Shown here in pieces: positions 35,801 through 44,647 of a stretch of 64,000 nucleotides of DNA. The stretch lies in the NCBI RefSeq assembly GCF_003385495.1, contig NZ_QNUH01000017.1, positions 1-64,000 of the forward strand, given 5' to 3'. The translations under genes and the position numbers were made by a program. Below the pieces are notes generated by a model. That model worked only from the letters and a program-made list of their open reading frames with translations, was not told where the DNA came from and did no database searches. Origin of the DNA: Chryseobacterium elymi (lineage in GTDB: Bacteria > Bacteroidota > Bacteroidia > Flavobacteriales > Weeksellaceae). How positions within the stretch are numbered: position 1 is the first letter of the stretch; the number at the start of each line of letters is the position of its first letter.

Positions 35801-35829
35801 AAGCTGCAGAATCGTTCTGCAGCTTTTTT
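35801..35829 (+). terminator. Terminator after POT gene 1
   Basis: Very strong 11-bp stem AAGCTGCAGAA/TTCTGCAGCTT with loop TCG and six T. Confidence 0.92.
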
Positions 35830-35873
35830 ATTTAAATATAAAATTAAAACCTTGCCAAAAACTCAAAAAAAAC

Positions 35874-35881
35874 TATATTTG
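35874..35881 (+). promoter_or_regulatory. Promoter of POT gene 2 (TTG-N19-TATATTTG)
   Basis: TATATTTG with TTG 19 bases upstream (35852-35854), a complete Bacteroidota promoter. That TTG would otherwise open a longer frame, so the ATG at 35909 is the real start. Confidence 0.75.
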
Positions 35882-35908
35882 TCAGTCTTAACAAAAATTA
35901 ACAATAGA

Positions 35909-37663
35909 ATGGATAATATTGAAGCATTAAGTCCGAAACCGGATGAATTTGTAGAGAATAAGAATTCAAGGCATCCAAAAGGATTGTGGGTTCTTTTCGG
36001 AACAGAAATGTGGGAGCGTTTCAACTTTTATGGGATGAGAGCCCTTTTAACGCTCTTCATGGTAAATTCCTTATTAATAAAAGAAGCTGATGCGGCAATC
36101 ATCTACGGTGGATTTTTAGCTTTATGTTATTTAACTCCTCTTTTGGGAGGATTTATTGCAGATAAATATATCGGAAATAGAAATGCCATCTTAATTGGTG
36201 GATCTTTAATGGCTATCGGCCAGTTCCTGCTTTTTATCAGCGCCTCTACTTTCTCTGCCGATCTGGGCAGTTCCAAAATGGTGATGTGGCTGGCATTATT
36301 CGTTATCATTTTCGGTAATGGATTCTTCAAGCCGAATATTTCCTCAATGGTGGGAAGCCTTTATCCTAAACAGGAGAAATCCAAACTTGACTCTGCTTTT
36401 ACCATTTTCTATATGGGGATCAACATCGGGGCATTCCTTGGACAGTTCATCTGCCCATATTTGGGAGATGTGAAAGATGCAGCCACAGGAGTAAGAGATA
36501 TCTTTGCTTTTAAATGGGGATTCTTAGCCGCTTCAATTGCAATGGTCATTGGAACCGTAACATTCTTTATTCTTAAAAATAAATATGTGGTAAATCCGGA
36601 AGGAAGACCTATCGGTGGATTGCCAAAGAACAATACAAGTGAAGACTTTGAAGAAGGTGAAACTCAGACCGCAAAATTCTCAGGAACAGCTTTAGGTATT
36701 ACCGGGTTTTTATTTGTTGCCTTATTCTTCGCCTTCAGATACCTGCTGGTAGGAGAATTTGGATTTAAAGCCGTAGAAATGGGTCAGCTGATCAAAGGAA
36801 TTATTTATCCTTTCATCTATGCAGCCGGGATTTCCCTTGCTTTCCTGATTATGAGTTCTGCAGAAAACAAGATTGAAAGACAGAGAATCTGGGTAATTTA
36901 TATTGTATCCTTCTTTATTATTTTCTTCTGGGCAGCTTTCGAGCAGGCAGGATCTTCACTAACGTTTATTGCAGATAACCAGACAGACAGAAACATTTTC
37001 GGATGGAATATGCCTCCTTCAATGGTTCAGATTTTCAATGGTATTTTCGTAGTTCTTTTGGCAGTTCCATTCAGTTTAACTTGGGATAAATTAAGAACAA
37101 AAGGAAGAGAGCCAGTTTCTCCGTTCAAACAAGCAATGGGATTAGCATTGATTGCTCTTTCTTACTTCATTATTGCACACAATGTAAAAGATCTTGGAAA
37201 TTCAGGATTATTGGCAATCAAATGGTTAATGCTTCTTTATTTCATCCAGACTTGTGGTGAGCTTTGCTTATCTCCAATCGGTCTTTCATTGGTAGGAAAA
37301 CTAGCTCCAAAAAGATTTGCATCATTATTATATGGAGTATTCTTTATTTCCAATGCTGCAGGGTATGCATTGGCAGGTTCATTGGGAGCTCTTATCCCTG
37401 CTACAGGTGATAAATTCACAAAAGCACAGGAAATAGGCGTAAACCTTCAGGACGTTTTAGATAAAAAAGTAACGTTGACTGCTGAACAGACGGCAGCATT
37501 TGAGAAAGCTCAGTTACCATTGCACAATCCTACATTTGCAGGATTTGAGATCCACAACCTATTCGAATTCTTTATGGTATTCGTAGTACTTTGTGGTATC
37601 GCAGCTGTTATTTTAGGGCTGATCTCTCCAATCTTAAAGAAAATGATGCACGGTGTAAAATAA
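35909..37663 (+). CDS. POT/PTR family peptide transporter (2)
   Basis: 584 residues from ATG 35909. Signature EMWERFNFYG, with Phe/Tyr in place of Tyr-Tyr. GNGFFKPNISSMVGSLYP and FYMGINIGAFLGQF are PTR2 marks, and GELCLSPIGLSLVGKLAPKRF lies near the C-terminus. A hydrophilic loop (residues about 470-500 of the mature frame: TGDKFTKAQEIGVNLQDVL) precedes the last helices. It is more like the third POT copy than the first in its N-terminal block. Own promoter and terminator. Confidence 0.93.
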   Translation: MDNIEALSPKPDEFVENKNSRHPKGLWVLFGTEMWERFNFYGMRALLTLFMVNSLLIKEADAAIIYGGFLALCYLTPLLGGFIADKYIGNRNAILIGGSLMAIGQFLLFISASTFSADLGSSKMVMWLALFVIIFGNGFFKPNISSMVGSLYPKQEKSKLDSAFTIFYMGINIGAFLGQFICPYLGDVKDAATGVRDIFAFKWGFLAASIAMVIGTVTFFILKNKYVVNPEGRPIGGLPKNNTSEDFEEGETQTAKFSGTALGITGFLFVALFFAFRYLLVGEFGFKAVEMGQLIKGIIYPFIYAAGISLAFLIMSSAENKIERQRIWVIYIVSFFIIFFWAAFEQAGSSLTFIADNQTDRNIFGWNMPPSMVQIFNGIFVVLLAVPFSLTWDKLRTKGREPVSPFKQAMGLALIALSYFIIAHNVKDLGNSGLLAIKWLMLLYFIQTCGELCLSPIGLSLVGKLAPKRFASLLYGVFFISNAAGYALAGSLGALIPATGDKFTKAQEIGVNLQDVLDKKVTLTAEQTAAFEKAQLPLHNPTFAGFEIHNLFEFFMVFVVLCGIAAVILGLISPILKKMMHGVK

Positions 37664-37683
37664 CCGCATCAATAAAATACAAC

Positions 37684-37713
37684 AAAACCTCTGCAAAGTC
37701 AGAGGTTTTTTTT
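37684..37713 (+). terminator. Terminator after POT gene 2
   Basis: Stem AAAACCTCTG/CAGAGGTTTT with a short loop and a run of eight T. It separates POT gene 2 from the YhcG-like gene. Confidence 0.88.
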
Positions 37714-37721
37714 ATTTTCGT

Positions 37722-38717
37722 ATGATGGAAATTTCCGAAGATTCTTTATTTCAATCCGTAAAGGAAATTATTAAGCAGTCGCGCGAAAAAGTGTTTCGGA
37801 TCGCGAATTCTACTTTACTGCTCACTTACTGGCAGATCGGAAAACTGATCGTAGAAGATGAACAGCAGGGAAAAGAACGTGCCGAATATGGAAAAAAAAC
37901 CTTAAAAAATCTTTCTAAAAAACTTTCTCTGGAGTTTGGAAAGGGCTTTGATTACACTAACCTTTCCAATATGCGCAAATTTTACACAGCCTTCCCAATT
38001 GTTGACACATTGTCTCTACAATTGAGCTGGTCTCATTACAGATTACTTTTTGGACAGGATGATAAATCAAAAAGAAGCTATTATCTTAATGAAGCTGTAC
38101 AAAATAACTGGAACGTACGGGATTTGAAAAGACAGATCAATTCACTTGCCTACGAAAGAGTTCTGGAACATAAAAAATCCCCTTCAGAAAATATCCACAG
38201 TGTTTTAAAAGACCCTTACATTTTTGAATTCTTAGGTTTTACACCGGATCAAAAATTTTCTGAAAAAGAAATTGAAACTGCCATCATTGATCATATTCAG
38301 AAGTTTCTTCTGGAATTCGGGAAAGGATTTGCTTTTGTAGCAAGACAACAGCATATTTCTACAGATACATCCGATTTTTATATCGACCTTGTCTTTTACA
38401 ATTATATTCTGAAATGCTTTGTCATTATTGACCTTAAAACCGGAGAACTCTCCCATCAGGACATCGGACAGATTGATATGTATGTACGAATGTATGATGA
38501 TCTGAAACGCGGAGAAGGTGATAATCCGACGATAGGAATTTTACTGTGTTCTGAAAAAGACGAAACCATTGTAAAATATTCCGTTCTGAATGACAAAAAC
38601 AATCTCTTTGCGAGCAAATACCTCCTCTACCTTCCAAAAGAAGAAGAATTAAAAGAAATCATAGACCAGGACAGAATCCGTTTTGAACTGGACCAAAACA
38701 ACAATAAACAACCCTAA
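37722..38717 (+). CDS. PDDEXK nuclease domain protein (YhcG/DUF1016 family)
   Basis: 331 residues. An N-terminal DUF1016_N helical domain (FRIANSTLLLTYWQIGKLIVE, GFDYTNLSNMRKFY, LSWSHYRLLF) is followed by the PD-(D/E)XK domain: DFYIDLVFYN (Asp222), FVIIDLKTGELSHQDIGQID (Asp237, Lys239, Gln250). All core catalytic positions are present. E. coli YhcG is of uncertain role; relatives are discussed as Holliday-junction or defence nucleases. It lies between two POT genes, 21 bases before the third, so it probably shares a transcript with it. Confidence 0.92.
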   Translation: MMEISEDSLFQSVKEIIKQSREKVFRIANSTLLLTYWQIGKLIVEDEQQGKERAEYGKKTLKNLSKKLSLEFGKGFDYTNLSNMRKFYTAFPIVDTLSLQLSWSHYRLLFGQDDKSKRSYYLNEAVQNNWNVRDLKRQINSLAYERVLEHKKSPSENIHSVLKDPYIFEFLGFTPDQKFSEKEIETAIIDHIQKFLLEFGKGFAFVARQQHISTDTSDFYIDLVFYNYILKCFVIIDLKTGELSHQDIGQIDMYVRMYDDLKRGEGDNPTIGILLCSEKDETIVKYSVLNDKNNLFASKYLLYLPKEEELKEIIDQDRIRFELDQNNNKQP

Positions 38718-38738
38718 TTAAAACAATCATATACAATT

Positions 38739-40250
38739 ATGAGCTTAACTCTAGATGAAATACAAAATTTCAAAGGAAAATACCCCAGACAAATCTGGAG
38801 CCTTTTTTTCTCTGAAATGTGGGAACGTTTCTGTTTCTACGGAATGCGCGGAATGCTGGTTTTCTTTATGATCTCACAGCTTAATTTCCATGAAAAAGAA
38901 GCTAACCTCCAATATGGCGCTACTCAGGCATTTGTGTATGCCTTTACTTTTGTGGGCGGTCTTTTTGCAGATAAAATCCTCGGATTCAGGAAATCTCTCT
39001 TTTGGGGCGGGCTACTGATGATCGTTGGAAGCTTGATTCTGGCAACTGATCCACACAAATTCTTTTTCTTAGGAATTGCATTCACTGTGGTAGGAACAGG
39101 TTTCTTCAAACCGAATATTTCATCTATGGTTGGACAGCTTTACAAACCTAATGATTCAAGAGCAGATGCAGGTTTTTCTCTTTTTTATGCAGGAATCAAC
39201 CTGGGTGCTTTATTGGGTGGTTATTTATGCATCGCTATCGGTAAAGGAGAAATTCTAAGCGGTATTATTTCAGAAGCCATGAGATGGAACGTCGCTTTCG
39301 GTCTGGCCTCCGTGGTAATGGTAATAAGCCTTATCAATTTCATTTTTACTCAGAAAAGAATGGGAACAATAGGTCTTCAGCCAGGGCATCCTTTGGCAGA
39401 AGTAAAAGCTGCTCCAATCCCAAAATGGAAAGAATATGGAGTGTACGTTTTATCTCTTATTTTCGTCCCAATTATCATGAAGATGGTGGCTAAAACGGAG
39501 TATACGGATTATTTTATGTGGACCATCGGGCCTTTGACACTGATCTACCTATTCTATGAAATGTCTAAAGTAACTGCTTCAGAGCGCAAAAAACTTTGGG
39601 CCGCATTAGTTTTCATTATTTTCTCGATTCTATTCTGGGGAATTTATGAGCAGAGTGGCGGTTCGTTAAGTATTTTTGCGGCTAAAAATCTGAATAAAGA
39701 CCTTCTTGGATTAGATCCGAACGGTGTTAATAATTCAGGGGGAGCCTTTTTTATTATTTTCCTTGCGCCGCTTATCGGGCTTCTATGGATATGGCTGAAT
39801 AAAAGAAAAATCGAACCCAATACCATCGTTAAATTTGGTTTAGGATTTATTTTCCTAGGAATCGGGTATTACGTTTTATTTGCAACAAGACTTTTTGCAG
39901 ACCTCCAGGGAATAACATCGCTGAATTTTTTCACGTTGGCATTATTGATTATCACTCTCGGGGAACTGTGCCTGTCACCTATAGGATTGTCTATTATGAC
40001 CAAGCTTTCCACTAAAAACCTTCAGGGAGTGATGATGGGAATGTGGTTCCTGGCCTCTGCTTACGGACAGTATGTTGCCGGTATTATCGGTGCAGGACTT
40101 GCCACAGCAAAAGAGGGTTCTACCAACTATGATGCTTTGGTCACTTATACTGATGGATATAAACAATTGGGATTATATGCAGTAATTGCCGGTGTGGTAT
40201 TAATTTTGATATCTCCGTTCGTGAAGAAATTAATGCAGGATGTAAAATAA
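38739..40250 (+). CDS. POT/PTR family peptide transporter (3)
   Basis: 503 residues, the shortest of the three POT paralogues. Signature EMWERFCFYG near residue 25; PTR2 marks GTGFFKPNISSMVGQLY and FYAGINLGALLGGYL; conserved GELCLSPIGLSIMTKLS near the C-terminus. The long extracytoplasmic insert of POT 1 is missing. It follows the YhcG-like gene by 21 bases with no terminator between, so the nuclease gene appears to have been inserted upstream of it or to share its promoter. Confidence 0.93.
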   Translation: MSLTLDEIQNFKGKYPRQIWSLFFSEMWERFCFYGMRGMLVFFMISQLNFHEKEANLQYGATQAFVYAFTFVGGLFADKILGFRKSLFWGGLLMIVGSLILATDPHKFFFLGIAFTVVGTGFFKPNISSMVGQLYKPNDSRADAGFSLFYAGINLGALLGGYLCIAIGKGEILSGIISEAMRWNVAFGLASVVMVISLINFIFTQKRMGTIGLQPGHPLAEVKAAPIPKWKEYGVYVLSLIFVPIIMKMVAKTEYTDYFMWTIGPLTLIYLFYEMSKVTASERKKLWAALVFIIFSILFWGIYEQSGGSLSIFAAKNLNKDLLGLDPNGVNNSGGAFFIIFLAPLIGLLWIWLNKRKIEPNTIVKFGLGFIFLGIGYYVLFATRLFADLQGITSLNFFTLALLIITLGELCLSPIGLSIMTKLSTKNLQGVMMGMWFLASAYGQYVAGIIGAGLATAKEGSTNYDALVTYTDGYKQLGLYAVIAGVVLILISPFVKKLMQDVK

Positions 40251-40291
40251 AGTAAGCGAGATTATGCTTATTTTTACGTAAATATCAAATT

Positions 40292-40825
40292 ATGAAAAAA
40301 ATTATAAGCATAATACTTTTATTTTTAGTAAATTTTAGCTTTGCACAGATAAAATGGATGACTATTGAAGAAGCTTTAAAAGCCCAAAAGGAAAATCCTA
40401 AAAAAATCCTGGTCGATTTTTATGCAGACTGGTGCGGACCCTGCAAAATCATGGATAAAAAAACATACGGCCACAACATTATCGCCCAAATCTTGAATGA
40501 GAACTACTATCCTGTAAAATTTAATGCTGAAGAAAAACAGTCTATTGATGCTTTCGGAAGGACATTTTCCAATGATAATACTGCCCATAAAAAAGGAAGA
40601 AACTCTTTACACGAATTTACTCAATATATGAATGTTGGTGCTGTTCCAAGTACTGTATTCCTGGATGAGAAAGGTGGCCCTATCACAATTCTTCAGGGAG
40701 AACTATCAGCCAAAGAACTGGAGCCTTATTTAGAATTAATATCAAAAGATCTTTTCAAAAAGATCCGTACCAGGGAACAGTGGGAAGATTATCAGAAAAA
40801 GTTCAAATCTAAAATCAAAGATTAA
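40292..40825 (+). CDS. Secreted thioredoxin-fold protein
   Basis: 177 residues with a Sec signal (IISIILLFLVNFSFAQ). Thioredoxin fold with the active site WCGPC in DFYADWCGPCKIMDKKTY (near residue 48), then NAEEKQSIDAFGR and cis-Pro in VGAVPSTVFLDEKG. The PAxxF-type thioredoxin-family layout is like YbbN/DsbD C-terminal-type proteins of Bacteroidota. It should act in the periplasm on disulfides; the partner is unknown. It is 41 bases after POT gene 3. Confidence 0.87.
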   Translation: MKKIISIILLFLVNFSFAQIKWMTIEEALKAQKENPKKILVDFYADWCGPCKIMDKKTYGHNIIAQILNENYYPVKFNAEEKQSIDAFGRTFSNDNTAHKKGRNSLHEFTQYMNVGAVPSTVFLDEKGGPITILQGELSAKELEPYLELISKDLFKKIRTREQWEDYQKKFKSKIKD

Positions 40826-40835
40826 AACCATACAG

Positions 40836-40866
40836 CGACTTTCAGAAATTGGAAGTCGTTTTTTTG
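40836..40866 (+). terminator. Terminator after the thioredoxin-fold gene
   Basis: Stem CGACTT/AAGTCG with an 11-base loop, followed by seven T. Confidence 0.75.
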
Positions 40867-40905
40867 ATCTTAGCAGCTAATATTTTCAATAAAAAAATTT
40901 TAATC

Positions 40906-40932
40906 TTAGCCCTATTTTACCGAAATTAGGGC
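40906..40932. repeat. Inverted repeat just upstream of recG
   Basis: The arms AGCCCTA and TAGGGCT, with an extra TTT/AAA after one mismatch, form a hairpin that ends 12 bases before the recG ATG. There is no T-run, so it is not a terminator. It could be an operator or a leader hairpin that masks the start site. Confidence 0.45.
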
Positions 40933-40943
40933 TCATTTTTAAA

Positions 40944-43028
40944 ATGAATTTAGAAACCTCCATAGAATATGTAAAAGGCATAGGTCCTGACAGAGCCAAA
41001 CTCATCAAAAATGTGTTAGGACTTTCAACCGTTGATGATCTTTTGAACTTCTACCCTATCCGCTATCTGGATAAAAGTAAAGTATTTAAAATTTCTCAGC
41101 TGGAGGAAAGCAGTATTGAGGCACAGCTTAAAGGAAGAATCACACAGGTACAGGAAATCCAGACCGGAAAGGTAAAAAGACTTTCTGCCAAATTCAATGA
41201 TGATACCGGAACAATGGATCTGGTATGGTTTCAGTATTCAAAATGGCTGAAAGAACAGATTCCGATCAACCGTGAAGTTTATATTTTCGGAAAAATAAAT
41301 GTTTTTAACCGTCAGTTTTCCATGCCTCACCCTGAAATTGAAGCCGAGGAAAATAAGGAAAACGACACCCGCCTGAAACCTATTTATCCAAGTTCCGAAA
41401 AGCTGACTAAAAGAGGTTTGAATCAAAGGTTTTTTCAGGTTGTCTTAAGGAATATCTGCAAGGAAATCCCTAACCTTATTGAAGAAAACCTCCCTGATTA
41501 TATGATGAAAGCATTCAAGTTTTTATCAAGGCAGCATACTTTTTTAAATATTCATTTTCCAAAAGATATGAAGCATTTTGAAAAAGCTGATAACAGACTA
41601 AAATTTGAAGAGTCATTCTTTTTTCAGTTAGGTTATGCCCTTAAAAAGATTCATCATAAAAACCACTCACCGGGAAATCCATTTCCAATTGTGGGTGATC
41701 ATTTTAATAATTTTTACAATCATCATATTCCTTTTGACCTTACCAATGCCCAGAAAAGGGTTTTAAAGGAAATCCGTCTGGATATGAAGAGGCCTATTCA
41801 GATGAACAGGCTTTTGCAGGGAGATGTAGGGTCCGGAAAAACGATGGTTGCCTTACTTACTATGTTAATTGCTATGGACAATGGTTTTCAGAGCTGTATG
41901 ATGGCTCCTACCGAAATACTGGCACAACAGCATTACAATGGCATCAAAGATCTTTTGGAAGCTACGGATATCAATGTCCGCCTTCTGACGGGTTCCACCA
42001 AAGCTTCAGAAAGAAAGATCATCCACGAAGAGCTGGAAAACGGAACATTATCTATATTGGTAGGAACGCACGCTGTTCTGGAAGATAAAGTTAAATTTAA
42101 AAACCTTGGACTGGCCATCATTGATGAGCAGCATAGGTTTGGTGTGGCACAAAGGGCAAAATTATGGGCTAAAAATAAAATACCTCCACATATTCTGGTA
42201 ATGACTGCAACTCCTATTCCAAGGACCTTGGCGATGAGCTTTTATTCTGATCTGGATGTTTCTGTTATCGATGAAATGCCGGTGGGAAGAAAACCGATCA
42301 TTACCGCCCACAGACGTGAAAAAGACAGAACGTATGTGTATAATTTCTGCAGAGACGAGATTAAAAAAGGAAGACAGGTCTATTTTGTGTATCCGCTGAT
42401 TGAAGAATCAGAAACTTTAGATTATAAAAACCTGATGGAAGGGCTCGATCATGTAATGAATGCATTTTCTGATTACAATGTCACCATGCTTCACGGAAAA
42501 ATGAAACCTGCCGAAAAAGATGCTGCCATGAATTATTTCGCCTCAGGAAAAGCTGAAATTATGGTAGCCACCACTGTGATCGAAGTGGGCGTGAATGTTC
42601 CGAATGCTTCTGTAATGGTGATAGAAAGCTCTGAAAGATTCGGGCTTTCTCAGCTTCACCAACTCCGGGGACGTGTTGGAAGGGGAGCAGAACAAAGCTA
42701 CTGTATTCTTATGACTTCTGATAAATTATCAAAGGAAAGCAGAACCCGTATCAAGACGATGACGGAGACCAATGACGGCTTCAAGATTTCTGAGGTAGAT
42801 ATGCAGCTCAGGGGTCCCGGAGATATTCTTGGGACACAGCAGAGCGGTGTTGTAGATTTTAAAAGACTGGATCTTGTGAATGATTCTGCAATTATTAAAA
42901 CAACCAAAAATACGGTAGATAAAATCTTAGAAGCAGATCCACACCTGATGAGATCAGACAATCTGATCATCAGAAATTACTATTTGAAGCACTACAAGGG
43001 AAAAAATAAATGGAGTAAGATTTCATAA
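40944..43028 (+). CDS. recG: ATP-dependent DNA helicase RecG
   Basis: Remodels stalled replication forks and branches Holliday junctions. 694 residues, normal length. The N-terminal wedge/OB domain (residues about 1-230) is followed by the helicase core: Walker A GDVGSGKTMV, Walker B DEQHRFG, motif III TATPIPRTLA, and motif VI QLHQLRGRVGRG. The C-terminal TRG region is seen as KISEVDMQLRGPGDILGTQQSG. No frameshift. Confidence 0.97.
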   Translation: MNLETSIEYVKGIGPDRAKLIKNVLGLSTVDDLLNFYPIRYLDKSKVFKISQLEESSIEAQLKGRITQVQEIQTGKVKRLSAKFNDDTGTMDLVWFQYSKWLKEQIPINREVYIFGKINVFNRQFSMPHPEIEAEENKENDTRLKPIYPSSEKLTKRGLNQRFFQVVLRNICKEIPNLIEENLPDYMMKAFKFLSRQHTFLNIHFPKDMKHFEKADNRLKFEESFFFQLGYALKKIHHKNHSPGNPFPIVGDHFNNFYNHHIPFDLTNAQKRVLKEIRLDMKRPIQMNRLLQGDVGSGKTMVALLTMLIAMDNGFQSCMMAPTEILAQQHYNGIKDLLEATDINVRLLTGSTKASERKIIHEELENGTLSILVGTHAVLEDKVKFKNLGLAIIDEQHRFGVAQRAKLWAKNKIPPHILVMTATPIPRTLAMSFYSDLDVSVIDEMPVGRKPIITAHRREKDRTYVYNFCRDEIKKGRQVYFVYPLIEESETLDYKNLMEGLDHVMNAFSDYNVTMLHGKMKPAEKDAAMNYFASGKAEIMVATTVIEVGVNVPNASVMVIESSERFGLSQLHQLRGRVGRGAEQSYCILMTSDKLSKESRTRIKTMTETNDGFKISEVDMQLRGPGDILGTQQSGVVDFKRLDLVNDSAIIKTTKNTVDKILEADPHLMRSDNLIIRNYYLKHYKGKNKWSKIS

Positions 43029-43626
43029 AAAAACCGCGAAAAAGAAAATCTTTCCGCGGCCCCCTTATAAAACTGTTATTTAGAAGAAATTACTTTTGGT
43101 CTGTTTAAAAAATTTATTTTAATAGCAAGAACTAATATCTTATGATTTGGTATGAAAATATTTATATGTATTTAAATTCTCAGCCCTTGCTATTAAAACA
43201 AATTAAAAAAACAAAATGAATTATTTTTCCAACTTGCTTATTATAAAAACTAACTGTTTCAGGTTGAAGGAGTGGAAATGAAACGAATAAATACCCTTCA
43301 ACTCTCTTAAGTTTTCATGATTGTACCGTTTTGTTTAAAGATCTTCTATGCTTTATAGCTGGAAATAAACATAATTCATTTTGTTAAAACTAACATTGTG
43401 ATTTATATCTTTTTTCTAAATGAAATAATCTATTCTCTACCATTCATTGCTTTTTATATAGCTAATTTGTGTTGCAATGTTTACATTTACAAAATTGATG
43501 ATATTGTGTGGATTTCTTATTATATTATTTTAATTATTAATTATACAATTTTCACTTCTATGTGAATATTATGTATTAAATATTATCTTTTTAATAAAAA
43601 ATATAAGTGTTTAAATCCTTTATTTA
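43029..43626. other. Gene-free AT-rich stretch with inverted repeats
   Basis: About 600 bases without a convincing gene. It holds a GC-rich imperfect hairpin just after recG (43033-43059, CCGCG/CGCGG) and a 19-bp inverted repeat at 43111-43204 (separate entry). A second hairpin lies at 43263-43304 (GTTGAAGG/CCTTCAAC) around a GGAG and a ten-codon ORF. From 43305 to 43626 nothing but A/T-rich sequence is seen. Confidence 0.6.
43111..43204. repeat. 19-bp inverted repeat flanking a 56-base core
   Basis: Left arm 43111-43129 (aatttattttaatagcaag) and right arm 43186-43204 match as reverse complements with one mismatch, 13 bases of the inner part being perfect. The core is AT-rich without an ORF. 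It could be a small non-autonomous element or a structured RNA. No target-site duplication was clear by eye. Confidence 0.7.
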
Positions 43627-44073
43627 TCACACCTTCATAATAAAATTATCTTTGTTCAATCCTGAAGAATGATATTGCCAGTTTATGGTAATAACTTCTG
43701 TAAGTGATTTTTTCAGGCCATCGTAAGTCTCAGGCTTCCTCATGAAAATATTGGCTCCGTTAATGAAAATCTCTTCTATTTCACTTTCAGGAATCTGGCC
43801 GCCATACACTGTAATTACAATGTTACTGAATCTGGAATCTATTTTAATTTCTTTCACACATTCCATGCAGTTTTTTCCTGGAATATCGAGCTTAATGAAA
43901 ACTATTTCCGGAATTATTGCAGCACTGTTCTTCAAATATGCCATAAGATCATTACCGCCAGAGAAACACTGGGATTTTACTCCTACCTTTAAATCTTTGA
44001 AAATATTTTTAAAGAATACAATGTTACTCTCGTCATTATCTACTGTTATTACATTCAGATATTCTTTATTCAT
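43627..44073 (-). CDS. Receiver-only protein without phospho-acceptor aspartate
   Basis: 148 residues with one CheY-like receiver fold and no output domain. The acidic pocket is present (VDNDES, Asp12/Asp14/Glu15) and so is the late Lys-Pro (FMRKPETY). The phospho-acceptor, normally Asp four residues before the Pro of the DxxMP loop, is Lys61 in VFIKLDIPGKN. Phosphorylation at the normal site is thus impossible, so it is probably a pseudo-receiver that works by binding. It overlaps the AraC gene by 8 bases and is translated with it. Confidence 0.8.
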   Translation of the reverse strand: MNKEYLNVITVDNDESNIVFFKNIFKDLKVGVKSQCFSGGNDLMAYLKNSAAIIPEIVFIKLDIPGKNCMECVKEIKIDSRFSNIVITVYGGQIPESEIEEIFINGANIFMRKPETYDGLKKSLTEVITINWQYHSSGLNKDNFIMKV

Positions 44074-44647
44074 ACAGCACTTTTGAATTTATACTAATGC
44101 TTTGGTTTTTTCTTCTTTTTGTAATGGTTTTATGAAATTGCGAAGGTGTGATGCCGGTTGTATTTTTGAACTGGGTGCTCAAATGGGCTACACTGGAATA
44201 ATTCAGTTTATGGGCAATTTCTGTCAGGCTTTGCTTATTATTCAGAATCAGTTCCTTGGCATACTCTATTTTCTGAAGAATAATAAAGTTTTCTATAGAG
44301 GTATGGGCAACCTCAGAAAAAAGATTGGAAAGATATCCATAACTGTGGTTCAGTTTTTCAGCAATATAAATAGATGCTTTAACGGGAACAGCATTTTCGG
44401 AGAAAACAAGCTCTACAATCACATCTTTTATTTTCTGTACTAAAGCCGTCTTCTGGCTTTCAATAATCTCTATGCCGTAATCTTTAAGATTCTTCTTAAA
44501 AAGATTATGCTGCTCCTGGGTAATGGGCTCATAGAACTCCACTTCCCCAAAGTTCAGCAGGCGGTATTTCAGCCCGTGCTCCTTTAGCTTTTCATCCAAC
44601 ACTTTCTTACAGAGAGCGTTGAAATCAAATTTTACATACATTTTCAT
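44066..44647 (-). CDS. AraC-family transcriptional regulator
   Basis: 193 residues. An N-terminal region (about residues 1-75) with no sugar-binding cupin is followed by the two-helix-turn-helix AraC domain: ASIYIAEKLNHSYGYLSNLF, then SLTEIAHKLNYSSVAHLSTQFKN with the closing GITPSQF. The N-terminus MKMYVKFDFNALCKK is of a type found in Chryseobacterium regulators without known ligand. It overlaps the pseudo-receiver gene, which may act as its partner. Its targets are unknown. Confidence 0.88.
   Translation of the reverse strand: MKMYVKFDFNALCKKVLDEKLKEHGLKYRLLNFGEVEFYEPITQEQHNLFKKNLKDYGIEIIESQKTALVQKIKDVIVELVFSENAVPVKASIYIAEKLNHSYGYLSNLFSEVAHTSIENFIILQKIEYAKELILNNKQSLTEIAHKLNYSSVAHLSTQFKNTTGITPSQFHKTITKRRKNQSISINSKVLYE

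Noticed and set aside
35852..35908. TTG start for POT gene 2
   Set aside because: The TTG is the -33 box of a complete promoter, so translation must begin downstream at ATG 35909.
43033..43059. GC-rich hairpin after recG as a terminator
   Set aside because: The stem is imperfect and followed by CCCCCTTA rather than a T-run; left as a note in the intergenic entry.
43215..43310. Short ORFs MNYFSNLLIIKTN and MKRINTLQLS in the gap after recG
   Set aside because: 21 and 10 codons, in AT-rich DNA. A GGAG precedes the second, but no promoter or conservation can be judged, so not called as genes.
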